Notes: generated by a model not told the origin, from the letters alone. DNA of 43,132 nt from an uncultured Flavobacteriaceae bacterium (GCA_905479095.1 CAJQLD010000085.1:1-43132), one strand, 5' to 3'. Positions 32,557 through 41,979 are shown, counted from the stretch's first letter. A program made the numbers and translations.

Positions 32557-33756
32557 TTAAAAGATTAAAAGATTGACATCACTGTAGTCTAAATCAAACC
32601 AATCGGCCACAGATTTATTCGTTAAAATGCCGTGGTAAAAGTACAATCCATTTTTTAATCCCTTATCAAATCGAAGAGAATTTTCTATACCCCCATCTTC
32701 AGCAATTTTTAAAAGGTAAGGGGTGAATATATTACTAATTGATACTGAGGAGGTTCGAGCGTATCTCGCAGGGATATTAGGTACACAATAATGAATCACA
32801 TCGTGCTTCACAAAGGTTGGTTTGTCATGAGATGTGACTTCACTTGTTTCAAAACAGCCGCCCATGTCAATACTAACGTCTATGATGATGGCGCCCGTTT
32901 TCATTTGTTCAACCAATGCTTCGTTCACCAATATAGGCGCTCTATTTTTTCCTTTTGCGGCGCCAATAGCAACATCGCATCGCATGAGTGCTTTTTGAAG
33001 ATTTTTTGGCTGCATGGTAGAGGTGTATATGGTACGACCAATATTGGCTTGAAGGCTGCGAAGTTTTGTAATTGAATTGTCAAACACACGCACATTAGCT
33101 CCTAATCCTATCGCAGATCGCGCCGCAAATTCACCAACGGTTCCAGCGCCAATAATAACGACTTCAGTCGGAGGAACCCCGCTAATATTTCCAAACATAA
33201 GCCCGTTACCTTCATTGGTGATCGACATGATTTCGGACGCAATTAAAATAGAGGCAGAACCCGCAATTTCACTCAATTGTCGAACTGCTGGCACATCGCC
33301 ATCTTGATCTCTAATAAACTCAAAACCTAAGGCTGTGATGCGTTTTTCGGCAAGCTTTTTAAAATAGTCCTTATCCTGCATCTTTAACTGAAGCGCAGAA
33401 ATTAAAAGTGTTTGTGGATTTAACATTGAGATTTCCTCTAGGGTAGGGGGTTCAACCTTTAGGATTGTTGGACATGCAAAGACCTTTGCTCGATCTCTGG
33501 AAATTTCAGCGCCCGCTTCGCTGTATTCATGATCTTCAAAACAGGCATTTTCTCCGGCCCCTGATTCAATCAATACCCGATGTCCATTACTTGTCAATGC
33601 AGATACCGCATCGGGTGTTAGACAAACTCTTTTTTCTTGAAAAGATGTTTCTTTTGGGATTCCAATAAACAACGCTCCTTTTTCTTTAGAAATCTCTAAA
33701 GTTTCTTCTTTTGGGAGCAGTTGTTCTCTAGTAAATGGTGAAATTGGTTCATGCAT
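32557..33756 (-). CDS. ald: alanine dehydrogenase
   Basis: A 399-residue NAD-dependent enzyme interconverting alanine and pyruvate plus ammonia. IGIPKETSFQEKRVCLTPDAV (about 32-52) is the family start, with the substrate-binding Arg and Lys (K75-type) region following. The Rossmann motif VVIIGAGTVGEFAARSA lies near 198-214, and IIIDVSIDMGGCFETS and VPNIPARYARTSS lie near 290-340. An N-terminal extension of about 28 residues precedes the catalytic core compared with the roughly 370-residue enzymes of Gram-positive bacteria. It follows tsaE by 30 bases and is likely co-transcribed. A separate promoter in the gap is possible but weak. Confidence 0.88.
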   Translation of the reverse strand: MHEPISPFTREQLLPKEETLEISKEKGALFIGIPKETSFQEKRVCLTPDAVSALTSNGHRVLIESGAGENACFEDHEYSEAGAEISRDRAKVFACPTILKVEPPTLEEISMLNPQTLLISALQLKMQDKDYFKKLAEKRITALGFEFIRDQDGDVPAVRQLSEIAGSASILIASEIMSITNEGNGLMFGNISGVPPTEVVIIGAGTVGEFAARSAIGLGANVRVFDNSITKLRSLQANIGRTIYTSTMQPKNLQKALMRCDVAIGAAKGKNRAPILVNEALVEQMKTGAIIIDVSIDMGGCFETSEVTSHDKPTFVKHDVIHYCVPNIPARYARTSSVSISNIFTPYLLKIAEDGGIENSLRFDKGLKNGLYFYHGILTNKSVADWFDLDYSDVNLLIF

Positions 33757-33786
33757 GACTTTATGTATAAAGTAACTAATTTACAA

Positions 33787-34230
33787 CTATATTTTTGATC
33801 TTTCATCAGAAAGTATCTTTTCTGATAGTTTGAGAATCCTCGTCCCATCGTCAGCAACCGATAATTCTAAAATAGATATATTTGGAGGCAGTAAGTCATG
33901 AATTTTATTGGGCCATTCAAGAAAATTCCAAGATCCAGAACAAAAATAATCTTCAATTCCCATGTCCAACGCTTCATATTGATTTTTGAGCCTATAGAAG
34001 TCAAAATGATAAACGCTGTCGTTTTTTACTTTATATTCATTTACAATTGAAAATGTGGGGCTAGACGTTTTGTCAATGCCACCTAATTCTTTAACAATTG
34101 CACTGATAAGCGTGGTTTTTCCAGCACCCATATCGCCATAAAATAAAAGCGTTTTTGATTGCACATTTTTTAGAACTGTTTGTGCTACATCAGATAGTTC
34201 ATTGAGATTGAATCGTAATTCTTGAGTCAT
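33787..34230 (-). CDS. tsaE: tRNA threonylcarbamoyladenosine biosynthesis ATPase TsaE
   Basis: A 147-residue P-loop protein with Walker A GDMGAGKTTLISAIVKELG (32-50), SSPTFSIVNEY as the switch-like motif and VYHFDFYRL with the conserved DxYR-type ending. ALDMGIEDYFCSGSWNFLEWP is the usual C-terminal signature. TsaE drives the TsaB-TsaD complex that attaches threonylcarbamoyl to A37 of ANN-decoding tRNAs. It lies one base after porX and 30 before ald. No other tsa gene is present. The porX-tsaE-ald order is one I recall from flavobacteria generally. Confidence 0.93.
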   Translation of the reverse strand: MTQELRFNLNELSDVAQTVLKNVQSKTLLFYGDMGAGKTTLISAIVKELGGIDKTSSPTFSIVNEYKVKNDSVYHFDFYRLKNQYEALDMGIEDYFCSGSWNFLEWPNKIHDLLPPNISILELSVADDGTRILKLSEKILSDERSKI

Positions 34231-34231
34231 A

Positions 34232-35782
34232 TTATCGAGGATTTAAAACGACGAAAGGAATGATGACTTCTTCCAAAGATATCCCGCCATGCTGATAGGT
34301 GTTTCTGAAATAATTTACATAATAATTGTAATTATTTGGATACGCAAAAAACAAATTATCTTTTGCAAAAATAAATGAGCTATTCATAGCCAAAGAGGGG
34401 AGGTGAATTGATTTTGGATCTTTTACAGCCAAAACATCTTTGTCTTGATATGATAAACTTCGCCCTGTTTTGTAGCGAAGGTTAAGGCTGGTGTCTTTAT
34501 TTCCGACCACCTTAGAAGGGTTTTTAACATTGATAGTCCCGTGATCGGTGGTAATGATGAGTTTAAAATTAAGTTCTTTGGCTTGTTTTATAATTTCTAA
34601 TAGGGGTGAGTTTTGAAACCAACTTTTAGTCAACGATCTATAGCCTTTATCATTAGAAGCAAGTTCTTTAAGAACTTCCATTTCGGTTTTAGCATGCGAC
34701 AACATATCCACAAAATTATACACCAAAACAGTTAAGTCGTTTTTGGCTTTGGTCTTAAAGTTCTCCGATAATTTTTGCCCCCCTTTTAAGTTTGTAATTT
34801 TTATATATTCATGGGTCAAATGCGATAATCCCAAGCGTTTTAATTGTGCTTCTAAAAACTCGGCTTCAAATAAATTTTTCCCACCTTCATCGGTATCATT
34901 TTTCCAATATTGTGGAAATAATTTTTGCATTTCACTGGGCATAAGTCCAGAAAACAGGGCGTTTCTAGCATACTGTGTAGCCGTTGGTAGGATACTAAAA
35001 TACAGACTTTCTTCTTGTGTTTTGTAATAGGTGTTAACGGTTGGCTCGAGAGTTTTCCATTGGTCGTACCTTAAATTATCAATCACAATAAGTAAGGTTG
35101 GTTGATTGGTGCTTAGTTCGTTCGCTATTTTCTCTTTAAATAGAGTGTGCGACATGATTGGTGCCTGGTGATCTTCGAACCATGTCGGGTAATATTTTTC
35201 AATAAATCGACCAAATTGATGATTCGCTTCAGTTTTCTGAGCGTCTAATATTTCAGGCATCGCAGCATCATTGGAAGCTTCCAATTCCAATTCCCAAAAC
35301 ACAATTTTTTTATACAATTGTTCCCATTCTTCAAATGAATTTACATCATTTAAATTCATAGAAATTTTACGAAATTCTTGTAAGTAATTAGACGATGTTT
35401 TTTCTGAAACTAATCGGGTATGATCCAAATTCTTTTTTAGTGATAATAAAATTTGATTCGGATTTACAGGTTTGATCAAATAATCAGCAATCTTATTACC
35501 GATCGCATCTTCCATAATATATTCTTCTTCACTTTTGGTAATCATAACCACTGGAAGGGTCGCTTTTATTTCTTTGAGTTCAGACAGCGTTTCCAACCCA
35601 GATAATCCAGGCATGTTTTCATCTAAAAAGACAATGTCAAAATCATGTTCTCTAATAAGGTTAAGCGCTTCCGTTCCGCTTTGACAAGGGGTCACATTGT
35701 AGTTTTTTTGTTCTAAGAATATGATATGAGGTTTTAAGAACTCAATTTCATCATCGACCCATAAAATATTAATAGTACTCAT
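34232..35782 (-). CDS. porX: PorX-type response regulator with PglZ domain
   Basis: A 516-residue two-domain regulator. The receiver domain (1-120) has acidic DD near 10-11, the phosphoacceptor D54 in IVFLDENMPGL, TK near 83-84 and the IKPVNPNQILLSL end. The C-terminal PglZ domain (about 220-516, alkaline phosphatase fold) shows LIVIDNLRYDQWK, ILPTATQYARNALFSGLMP, LVYNFVDMLSHAKTE, LIITTDHGTI and QHGGISLEEVIIPF. PorX controls the type IX secretion system with the PorY kinase and SigP in Porphyromonas. Its PglZ part has been shown there to bind zinc and hydrolyse nucleotide phosphodiesters. No kinase gene is adjacent. It leads the run porX-tsaE-ald and is divergent from an HD phosphohydrolase. 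Confidence 0.92.
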   Translation of the reverse strand: MSTINILWVDDEIEFLKPHIIFLEQKNYNVTPCQSGTEALNLIREHDFDIVFLDENMPGLSGLETLSELKEIKATLPVVMITKSEEEYIMEDAIGNKIADYLIKPVNPNQILLSLKKNLDHTRLVSEKTSSNYLQEFRKISMNLNDVNSFEEWEQLYKKIVFWELELEASNDAAMPEILDAQKTEANHQFGRFIEKYYPTWFEDHQAPIMSHTLFKEKIANELSTNQPTLLIVIDNLRYDQWKTLEPTVNTYYKTQEESLYFSILPTATQYARNALFSGLMPSEMQKLFPQYWKNDTDEGGKNLFEAEFLEAQLKRLGLSHLTHEYIKITNLKGGQKLSENFKTKAKNDLTVLVYNFVDMLSHAKTEMEVLKELASNDKGYRSLTKSWFQNSPLLEIIKQAKELNFKLIITTDHGTINVKNPSKVVGNKDTSLNLRYKTGRSLSYQDKDVLAVKDPKSIHLPSLAMNSSFIFAKDNLFFAYPNNYNYYVNYFRNTYQHGGISLEEVIIPFVVLNPR

Positions 35783-35824
35783 GTATTATATGTTTAGTTA
35801 AGAATAGAAGTCCTTTCATTTTAG

Positions 35825-35832
35825 TACTTTTA
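35825..35832 (+). promoter_or_regulatory. candidate -7 box of the HD-domain gene
   Basis: TACTTTTA matches seven of eight positions. The leader to the TTG start would be about 49 bases, longer than others here. Confidence 0.35.
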
Positions 35833-35884
35833 CATCGTGAGGCTTTCAAAGAAAGTTTAAAATGTAAATTTAACACTATAAAGT

Positions 35885-37114
35885 TTGAATACGAACAACA
35901 AGCTTAAAATATTTAACGATCCAATTTACGGATTTATTACAATCCCGAACACATTAATTTTTGATTTAATTGCTCATAAGTATTTTCAGCGATTGCGTCG
36001 CATCTCTCAGATGGGATTATCCTACTTGGTATACCCTGGGGCCCATCACACACGATTTCATCATGCTTTAGGGTGCTTACATTTAATGCAAAATGCAGTT
36101 CGAATCTTAAGGTTTAAAGGGGTTCAAATTTCTAACACTGAAGAAAACGGCTTATATATCGCCATTTTATTGCATGATATTGGTCATGGGCCGTTTAGTC
36201 ATGCCATGGAACATAGCATTGTAGAAAATATTAGTCATGAGTCCATTTCATTAAAATTTATGGAAGCTTTAAATGTAGAATTTAAAGGGGCGCTTGAAAC
36301 CGCTATTTCAATGTTTAAAGGCGAGTATAGTCGTACGTTTTTTGGACAACTTATTTCTGGGCAGTTAGATATTGATCGTTCCGATTACCTTAAAAGAGAT
36401 AGTTTTTATACAGGGGTTTCAGAAGGAAACATTAATAGTGAACGCCTTATCTCTATGATGAATGTTGTGGATGATGAATTGGTTATTGAAGAAAAAGGCA
36501 TTTATTCAATTGAAAAATTTTTAACTGCCAGACGCCTTATGTACTGGCAAGTATATCTTCATAAAACAAGTTTAGTGGCCGAACAAATGCTAATGGGTAT
36601 TTTGAGGCGCGCAAAAGAATTAACCCAAAACGATGTGCAATTAGAAGCGAGTACTGCACTAAGCTTCTTTTTACGTTCGGCCTCAAATCAAGCTAATTTT
36701 GATGAAACGGCTTTGAATCAATTTTCATTACTGGATGATTATGATTTAATGTCGGCTTTAAAATCTTGGCAATTTCACGATGATTTTGTGTTAAGTCATC
36801 TTTCTAAAATGATCTTAAATAGAACCTTATTAAAAATAAAATTTAAAAACAACCCTGTTTCTGAATCTAAAGTGGAAGCATTGAAACAAGATCTAGCCTT
36901 AAAATATACGTTAAACGCCAATGAAGCCTCTTATTTTGTGTTTCATGGCCGTGTTGATAATTTGGCGTACAACCCCGAACAGGGAGGACTTAAAATCTTA
37001 TATAAAAACGGAAAAATTAAAGATATCTTAAAAGCATCCGACCACCTCTCATCGAAAGTGCTGTCTAAAACAGTTTCAAAGTATTATATATGCTTTCCAA
37101 AGGATGTTCTTTGA
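35885..37114 (+). CDS. HD-domain phosphohydrolase (dNTPase/SAMHD1-like)
   Basis: A 409-residue protein. KIFNDPIYGFITIP at the start and RLRRISQMGLSYLVYPGAHHTRFHHALGCLHL (about 39-70) lead to the HD motif in ILLHDIGHGPFSHAMEH (about 95-111). The later aspartate lies in GQLDIDRSDYLKRDSFYTG. Together these form the H...HD...D metal site of the superfamily. The closest well-known relatives are dNTP triphosphohydrolases such as SAMHD1, but the nucleotide substrate is not certain. The start is TTG (MNTNNKLKIFND); no upstream in-frame ATG fits. It is divergent from porX and runs into the lpx block after 24 bases. Confidence 0.85.
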   Translation: MNTNNKLKIFNDPIYGFITIPNTLIFDLIAHKYFQRLRRISQMGLSYLVYPGAHHTRFHHALGCLHLMQNAVRILRFKGVQISNTEENGLYIAILLHDIGHGPFSHAMEHSIVENISHESISLKFMEALNVEFKGALETAISMFKGEYSRTFFGQLISGQLDIDRSDYLKRDSFYTGVSEGNINSERLISMMNVVDDELVIEEKGIYSIEKFLTARRLMYWQVYLHKTSLVAEQMLMGILRRAKELTQNDVQLEASTALSFFLRSASNQANFDETALNQFSLLDDYDLMSALKSWQFHDDFVLSHLSKMILNRTLLKIKFKNNPVSESKVEALKQDLALKYTLNANEASYFVFHGRVDNLAYNPEQGGLKILYKNGKIKDILKASDHLSSKVLSKTVSKYYICFPKDVL

Positions 37115-37124
37115 TAATTTTTTT

Positions 37125-37132
37125 TACTTTTG
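37125..37132 (+). promoter_or_regulatory. candidate -7 box just before lpxD
   Basis: TACTTTTG is a perfect match, but the RNA would start about three bases before the ATG at 37139, giving an essentially leaderless message. It may be a chance match, with lpxD read from the HD gene instead. It does show why the TTG at 37130 is a doubtful start. Confidence 0.35.
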
Positions 37133-37138
37133 CAAGTA

Positions 37139-38167
37139 ATGAAATTCACAGCCAGTCAAATAGCAGAGATATTAAATGGAGAAATTGTAGGGAATCCGGA
37201 TGTTGAAGTCCACACGCTTTCTAAAATTGAAGAAGGCATTCCAGGGTCACTTACATTTTTATCAAATCCAAAATACACCTCATTCATATATACAACCGAA
37301 GCTTCTATTGCGATTGTTAATCATGATTTTGTATCTGAAAATGAGATCAAACCAACATTAATTAAGGTAGAAAATGCTTACAGTGCATTTACAAAACTCC
37401 TAGAGTATTATAATTTTGCCAAAAACAACAAAGTAGGCATTGAATCGCCTGTCTATATTTCACAAACGGCGTCTTATGGTAAAGAAGTCTATATTGGGGC
37501 GTTTTCTCATATAGGAGAAAATGTGGTGATTGGCGATCATGTAAAAATTCATCCCAATACGTTTATTGGAGATAATGTCAAAATAAAGTCCAATACGACC
37601 TTGTTTGCGGGCGTTAAAGTCTATTCCGATTGTGAGATTGGATCACACTGTTATATAAATTCAGGTGCCATTATTGGTGCGGATGGATTTGGGTTTTCAC
37701 CGGATGAAAATGGTGAATATAAAAAAATACCTCAAATTGGAAATGTCATTTTAGAAGATGGTGTTGATATCGGTGCGGCGACGACCATTGATCGTGCAAC
37801 CTTAGGTTCTACTATTATCAGAAAAGGCGTGAAGCTCGATAATCAAATTCAGGTTGCCCATAATGTAGTCATTGGAGAAAACACCGTTATTGCCGCTCAA
37901 ACAGGCATTGCTGGATCAACAAAAATCGGCGCAAATTGCCAAATTGGCGGTCAAGTCGGAATTGCTGGGCATATCACTATCGGAGATAATGTTAAAATAG
38001 TAGGGCAAGCAGGAGTTACAAAAAGTATAAAATCTAATGAAATTATCAATGGAACCCCCGCTTTTAGTAATTTAGACTACAATAAGTCGTATGTTCATTT
38101 CAAAAATCTCCCTAAGCTAGTAAACGATATAAAATCACTACAAAAAAACCTTAAAAATGATCTTTAA
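37139..38167 (+). CDS. lpxD: UDP-3-O-acylglucosamine N-acyltransferase (LpxD)
   Basis: A 342-residue left-handed beta-helix acyltransferase, the third step of lipid A synthesis. The N-terminal uridine-binding domain (1-95) starts MKFTASQIAEILNGEIVGNP. Hexapeptide repeats run from about 115 to 305, and the catalytic histidine is H241 in LDNQIQVAHNVVIGENT. I use ATG 37139 rather than a TTG three codons upstream, which lies in a promoter-like TACTTTTG and adds non-family residues. It overlaps lpxC-fabZ by 11 bases. A second LpxD-like protein lies at 40950-41891. This copy, next to lpxC and lpxA and with standard length, is the likelier housekeeping enzyme. Confidence 0.93.
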   Translation: MKFTASQIAEILNGEIVGNPDVEVHTLSKIEEGIPGSLTFLSNPKYTSFIYTTEASIAIVNHDFVSENEIKPTLIKVENAYSAFTKLLEYYNFAKNNKVGIESPVYISQTASYGKEVYIGAFSHIGENVVIGDHVKIHPNTFIGDNVKIKSNTTLFAGVKVYSDCEIGSHCYINSGAIIGADGFGFSPDENGEYKKIPQIGNVILEDGVDIGAATTIDRATLGSTIIRKGVKLDNQIQVAHNVVIGENTVIAAQTGIAGSTKIGANCQIGGQVGIAGHITIGDNVKIVGQAGVTKSIKSNEIINGTPAFSNLDYNKSYVHFKNLPKLVNDIKSLQKNLKNDL

Positions 38168-39560
38168 ATCCGAATCCAAACAAACCACCATTTCTAAAAA
38201 AGTATCTTTAAAAGGGGTTGGGCTTCATACAGGTTTAGACGTTGAACTAAATTTTCTACCAGCTGAAGTTAATAGTGGCTATTCTTTTAGACGAATAGAT
38301 TTAGAAGGCGCTCCTATTATAAAAGCCGATGCCAATCTTGTAACAAATACTCAACGAGGTACCTGTTTAGAAAAAAACGGAGTCACGATCCAAACATGTG
38401 AACATGTGCTTGCAGCCCTAGTCGGTTTAGAAATAGATAATGTCATTATTGAATTAAGTACTTCTGAACCTCCAATTATGGATGGGTCTTCGAAGTATTT
38501 TATTGAGGCCCTAGAAACCGCTGGAATTAAGGAACTTGATGCTTTTAGAGAAGTGTTTGTTGTCAAAGATGTGATTTCTTATGTCGACGAAGAGACAGGT
38601 AGTGAAATCACCATCATTCCTTCCGATGAATACCAGGTTACCACAATGGTCGATTTTGGAACCAAAGTCCTTGGGACTCAAAATGCAACTTTACAACATC
38701 TTTCAAATTTTAAAAAAGATATTTCAGATTCTCGAACATTTAGTTTTTTACACGAACTTGAAATGCTCCTAGAAAATGGATTGATAAAAGGAGGCGATTT
38801 AAACAATGCCATTGTATATGTTGACAAGCCCTTGTCTGAAGAAACCATGCAACGTTTAAAAGTAGCGTTTAATAAAGATTCTATTAAAGTGAAATCAAAT
38901 GGAATTTTAGACAACCTTACCTTACATTATCCGAACGAAGCGGCCCGTCACAAATTATTAGATGTGATTGGCGATTTGGCACTGATAGGAACTCGAATTC
39001 AAGGCAAAGTTATTGCGAATAAACCCGGTCATTTTGTAAACACCCAATTCGCAAAAAAAATATCTAAAATAATTAAATTGGAACGTCGTAATAACGTTCC
39101 AAATATAGATTTGAATCAAGCACCATTAATGGATGTGAATGCTATTATGGACATGCTTCCGCACCGACCGCCATTTTTATTCCTAGATAAGGTCTATGAG
39201 TTATCGCCAAATCATGTTATCGGGTCTAAGAATGTTACAATGAATGAGTCTTTTTTTGTTGGACATTTTCCGGGGGCTCCCGTCATGCCAGGTGTTTTAA
39301 TTGTAGAAGCAATGGCCCAAACAGGAGGAATCCTAGTTTTAAACACCGTTCCAGATCCAGAAAATTATTTAACGTTTTTCATGAAAATGGATAATGTGAA
39401 GTTTAAACAAAAAGTCGTCCCTGGCGATACCTTAATATTTAGTTGTTCCTTAATATCCCCAATAAGAAGAGGGATTTGTCACATGCAAGGCTATGCCTAT
39501 GCCAATGGGAAATTATGTGCAGAAGCTGAATTAATGGCACAAATATCTAAAGTTAAATAA
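38157..39560 (+). CDS. lpxC-fabZ: bifunctional UDP-3-O-acyl-N-acetylglucosamine deacetylase/3-hydroxyacyl-ACP dehydratase (LpxC-FabZ)
   Basis: A 467-residue fusion typical of Bacteroidota. Residues about 8-305 are LpxC: KGVGLHTG, the zinc ligand H83 in [22 protein letters not shown], and the second zinc motif [16 protein letters not shown] near 262-277. LpxC performs the committed deacetylation of lipid A synthesis. Residues about 320-467 are Fab[21 protein letters not shown] and the active-site helix [25 protein letters not shown], with catalytic His and Glu. FabZ dehydrates 3-hydroxyacyl-ACP, the same substrate pool that LpxA and LpxD use, so the fusion ties the two competing pathways in fixed ratio. 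It overlaps lpxD by 11 bases. Confidence 0.96.
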   Translation: MIFKSESKQTTISKKVSLKGVGLHTGLDVELNFLPAEVNSGYSFRRIDLEGAPIIKADANLVTNTQRGTCLEKNGVTIQTCEHVLAALVGLEIDNVIIELSTSEPPIMDGSSKYFIEALETAGIKELDAFREVFVVKDVISYVDEETGSEITIIPSDEYQVTTMVDFGTKVLGTQNATLQHLSNFKKDISDSRTFSFLHELEMLLENGLIKGGDLNNAIVYVDKPLSEETMQRLKVAFNKDSIKVKSNGILDNLTLHYPNEAARHKLLDVIGDLALIGTRIQGKVIANKPGHFVNTQFAKKISKIIKLERRNNVPNIDLNQAPLMDVNAIMDMLPHRPPFLFLDKVYELSPNHVIGSKNVTMNESFFVGHFPGAPVMPGVLIVEAMAQTGGILVLNTVPDPENYLTFFMKMDNVKFKQKVVPGDTLIFSCSLISPIRRGICHMQGYAYANGKLCAEAELMAQISKVK

Positions 39561-39588
39561 CACGAGTTTACATTAAAAAAAATACAAA

Positions 39589-40374
39589 ATGAATCAACCG
39601 TTAGCATACGTACATCCCGGAGCAAAAATCGCCAAAAATGTGGTCATCGAGCCGTTTACGACGATTAATAATAATGTCGTTATTGGCGAAGGCACTTGGA
39701 TTGGATCTAATGTGACCATTATGGAAGGCGCGCGTATTGGTAAAAATTGTAGTATTTTTCCTGGCTCTGTTATTTCAGCCATGCCGCAAGATCTTAAATA
39801 TGACGATGAAGACACCACAGTCGTCATAGGAAATAACGTCACAATCAGAGAATGCGTCACCATTAACCGTGGGACTACTGATAAAATGAAAACAGTCATC
39901 GGCGATAACTGTTTGATTATGGCGTATTGCCATATTGCTCACGATTGTACCGTGGGAAAAAACTGTATTTTCTCAAACAATAGTACCTTAGCAGGGCATA
40001 CTACAGTAGGTGACCATGTTGTTCTAGCTGGAATGACTGCTGTGCACCAATTTTGTTCTATCGGAAACCATGCCTTTGTGACTGGTGGATCTTTAGTTCG
40101 AAAAGATGTTCCTCCTTTTGTAAAGGCAGCCCGTGAGCCTTTGTCTTATGTAGGAATAAACTCAGTTGGTCTGAGACGTCGCGGATTTGCTTCTGAAAAG
40201 ATTAGAGAAATTCAAAACATTTATAGATTACTCTACCAAAAAAACTATAACAACTCACAAGCTTCAGAAATTATTGAAGCTGAAATGGAAGCCACGCCTG
40301 AACGTGATGAAATTTTACAATTCATCAAGAATTCGCATCGTGGAATTATGAAAGGATATTTTAAATCAAACTAA
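39589..40374 (+). CDS. lpxA: acyl-ACP--UDP-N-acetylglucosamine O-acyltransferase
   Basis: A 261-residue left-handed beta-helix trimer enzyme that starts lipid A synthesis. Hexapeptide repeats fill residues 8-190. MAYCHIAHDCTVGKNC contains the catalytic histidine (H118, corresponding to E. coli His125), and the C-terminal alpha region follows SYVGINSVGLRRRGF. Length is standard. It lies 28 bases after lpxC-fabZ and seven before efp, so it belongs to the same transcript. The chain-length ruler residue cannot be assigned by eye, so I make no claim about acyl length. Confidence 0.96.
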   Translation: MNQPLAYVHPGAKIAKNVVIEPFTTINNNVVIGEGTWIGSNVTIMEGARIGKNCSIFPGSVISAMPQDLKYDDEDTTVVIGNNVTIRECVTINRGTTDKMKTVIGDNCLIMAYCHIAHDCTVGKNCIFSNNSTLAGHTTVGDHVVLAGMTAVHQFCSIGNHAFVTGGSLVRKDVPPFVKAAREPLSYVGINSVGLRRRGFASEKIREIQNIYRLLYQKNYNNSQASEIIEAEMEATPERDEILQFIKNSHRGIMKGYFKSN

Positions 40375-40381
40375 ACAAACT

Positions 40382-40948
40382 ATGGCAAGTACATCAGATA
40401 TTAGAAATGGATTATGTATTAATTACAACCACGATATTTTTAAAGTGATTGAGTTTTTACACGTTAAACCTGGAAAAGGCCCAGCGTTTGTTAGAACCAA
40501 AATGAAAAGTGTGACCAATGGAAAAGTCATTGATAACACCTTTTCTGCGGGACATAAAATTGAAGAAGTTCGTGTGGAAACGCATAAATTTCAATTTTTA
40601 TACAATGACGGCGAAACCTTTCATTTTATGAATACGGCTGATTATTCTCAAATTGAATTACAAAAAGCCGTTTTAGATAATCCCGATTTAATGAAAGAAG
40701 GTGAAGTGGTGACCGTATTAATCAATACAGAAGACAACGCACCGCTTTCAGTCGATTTACCAGCTAGTGTGGTTTTGGAAGTAACAGCGACCGAACCAGG
40801 GATTAAAGGCAATACAGCTACTAATGCAACCAAACCAGCAACTGTTGAGACAGGTGCAACTGTGATGGTTCCTTTATTTATTAATGAAGGGGATAAAATT
40901 AAAATAGAGACCGCAAAAGGATCGTATAAAGAAAGAGTCAAAGAATAA
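40382..40948 (+). CDS. efp: elongation factor P
   Basis: A 188-residue three-domain tRNA mimic that rescues ribosomes stalled at consecutive prolines. The N-terminal KOW domain has the loop HVKPGKGPAFVRTK with K32 at the tip, the position modified in E. coli (Lys34). The OB domains follow, and the C-terminal ATEPGIKGNTA and GDKIKIETAKGSYKERVKE are diagnostic. No modification gene (epmA, epmB or earP) is nearby, and the loop proline after GKG is compatible with an unmodified or otherwise modified lysine. It sits inside the lpx operon, one base before the second lpxD-like gene. Confidence 0.96.
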   Translation: MASTSDIRNGLCINYNHDIFKVIEFLHVKPGKGPAFVRTKMKSVTNGKVIDNTFSAGHKIEEVRVETHKFQFLYNDGETFHFMNTADYSQIELQKAVLDNPDLMKEGEVVTVLINTEDNAPLSVDLPASVVLEVTATEPGIKGNTATNATKPATVETGATVMVPLFINEGDKIKIETAKGSYKERVKE

Positions 40949-40949
40949 T

Positions 40950-41891
40950 ATGAAATTTATTCAGCCGCATACCCTTAAAGAGATTGCCTCGCTGATTGAT
41001 TGCGAATATGTTGGTGACTCTTCTTTTGAAGTGCTTGGTATGAACGAAATTCATGTCGTGACCGCCGGAGATATTGTTTTTGTGGACCATCCAAAATATT
41101 ATGACAAAGCGCTTTCTTCGAAAGCAACCGTGGTACTTATTAACAAAAAAGTGGATTGTCCAGAAGGGAAAGCCTTATTAATTTCTGACGATCCTTTTAG
41201 AGATTTTAATAAACTGACCACGCATTTCAAGCCTTTTCAATCATCTTCCAAAGCGATTTCTGAGTCTGCTAAGATCGGTGAAGGGACGATTATTCAACCC
41301 AACTGTTTTATTGGAAACAATGTAGTAATCGGTCAAAACTCGCTGATACACGCCAATGTGAGTATTTTTGATGATACCATTATTGGTGATAATGTGGTCA
41401 TTCAATCGGGGACTGTATTAGGTGGAAACGCCTTTTATTATAAAAAACGTCCTGAAGGCTATGATCAATTACTTTCCAGTGGACGCGTAGTAATTAAAAA
41501 TGACGTTCATATTGGGGCTTCATGCACAATTGATCGTGGGGTTACTGGCGATACCACCATTGGTGCTGGTTCTAAATTGGATAACTTGATTCAAGTGGGG
41601 CATGACACCATCATAGGAAAAAAATGTCTTATCGCGTCCCAGTCAGGAATTGCGGGGTGTTGTATCCTAGAAGATGAGGTGACGATTTGGGGACAAGTCG
41701 GAACCAATAGTGGAATTACCATTGGAGCCAAAGCAATAATTTTAGGGCAAACAGGCGTGACCAAATCAGTAGAAGGTGGAAAAACTTATTTTGGAACGCC
41801 TATAGAAGAGTCGCGCGCAAAACTCAAAGAATTAGCGTTGCTTCGAAAATTACCAGCGATTATTAAGGATTTAAAAGAAAACGAATCTTGA
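40950..41891 (+). CDS. second LpxD-like N-acyltransferase
   Basis: A 313-residue left-handed beta-helix protein, shorter than the lpxD product in the same operon (313 versus 342). The N-terminal domain (MKFIQPHTLKEIASLIDCEYVGD) resembles the uridine-binding domain of LpxD. The hexapeptide region has H218 in LDNLIQVGHDTIIGKKC, aligned with the catalytic histidine of LpxD. So both folds and the key residue are kept, and it is probably active. It carries an insertion GGNAFYYKKRPEGYDQLLSSG and diverges strongly around it. It could acylate a different nucleotide sugar or use another acyl chain. The gene starts one base after efp. Confidence 0.85.
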   Translation: MKFIQPHTLKEIASLIDCEYVGDSSFEVLGMNEIHVVTAGDIVFVDHPKYYDKALSSKATVVLINKKVDCPEGKALLISDDPFRDFNKLTTHFKPFQSSSKAISESAKIGEGTIIQPNCFIGNNVVIGQNSLIHANVSIFDDTIIGDNVVIQSGTVLGGNAFYYKKRPEGYDQLLSSGRVVIKNDVHIGASCTIDRGVTGDTTIGAGSKLDNLIQVGHDTIIGKKCLIASQSGIAGCCILEDEVTIWGQVGTNSGITIGAKAIILGQTGVTKSVEGGKTYFGTPIEESRAKLKELALLRKLPAIIKDLKENES

Positions 41892-41936
41892 TTTAAATTT
41901 TAGCTATAAAATCGTTAAGATTCCCATTCAAAAAAT

Positions 41937-41944
41937 TACATTTG
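41937..41944 (+). promoter_or_regulatory. -7 box of sucD
   Basis: TACATTTG is a perfect match, 35 bases before the ATG, in the 88-base gap after the second lpxD-like gene. sucD can therefore be transcribed independently of the lpx block. Confidence 0.6.
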
Positions 41945-41979
41945 CAGCAGTAAAAATTAAATAATAAAATAATAACCAA

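Noticed and set aside
37130-37138. TTG at 37130 as start of lpxD
   Set aside because: It is part of TACTTTTG; the ATG nine bases later gives the usual MKFTASQIAEIL start.
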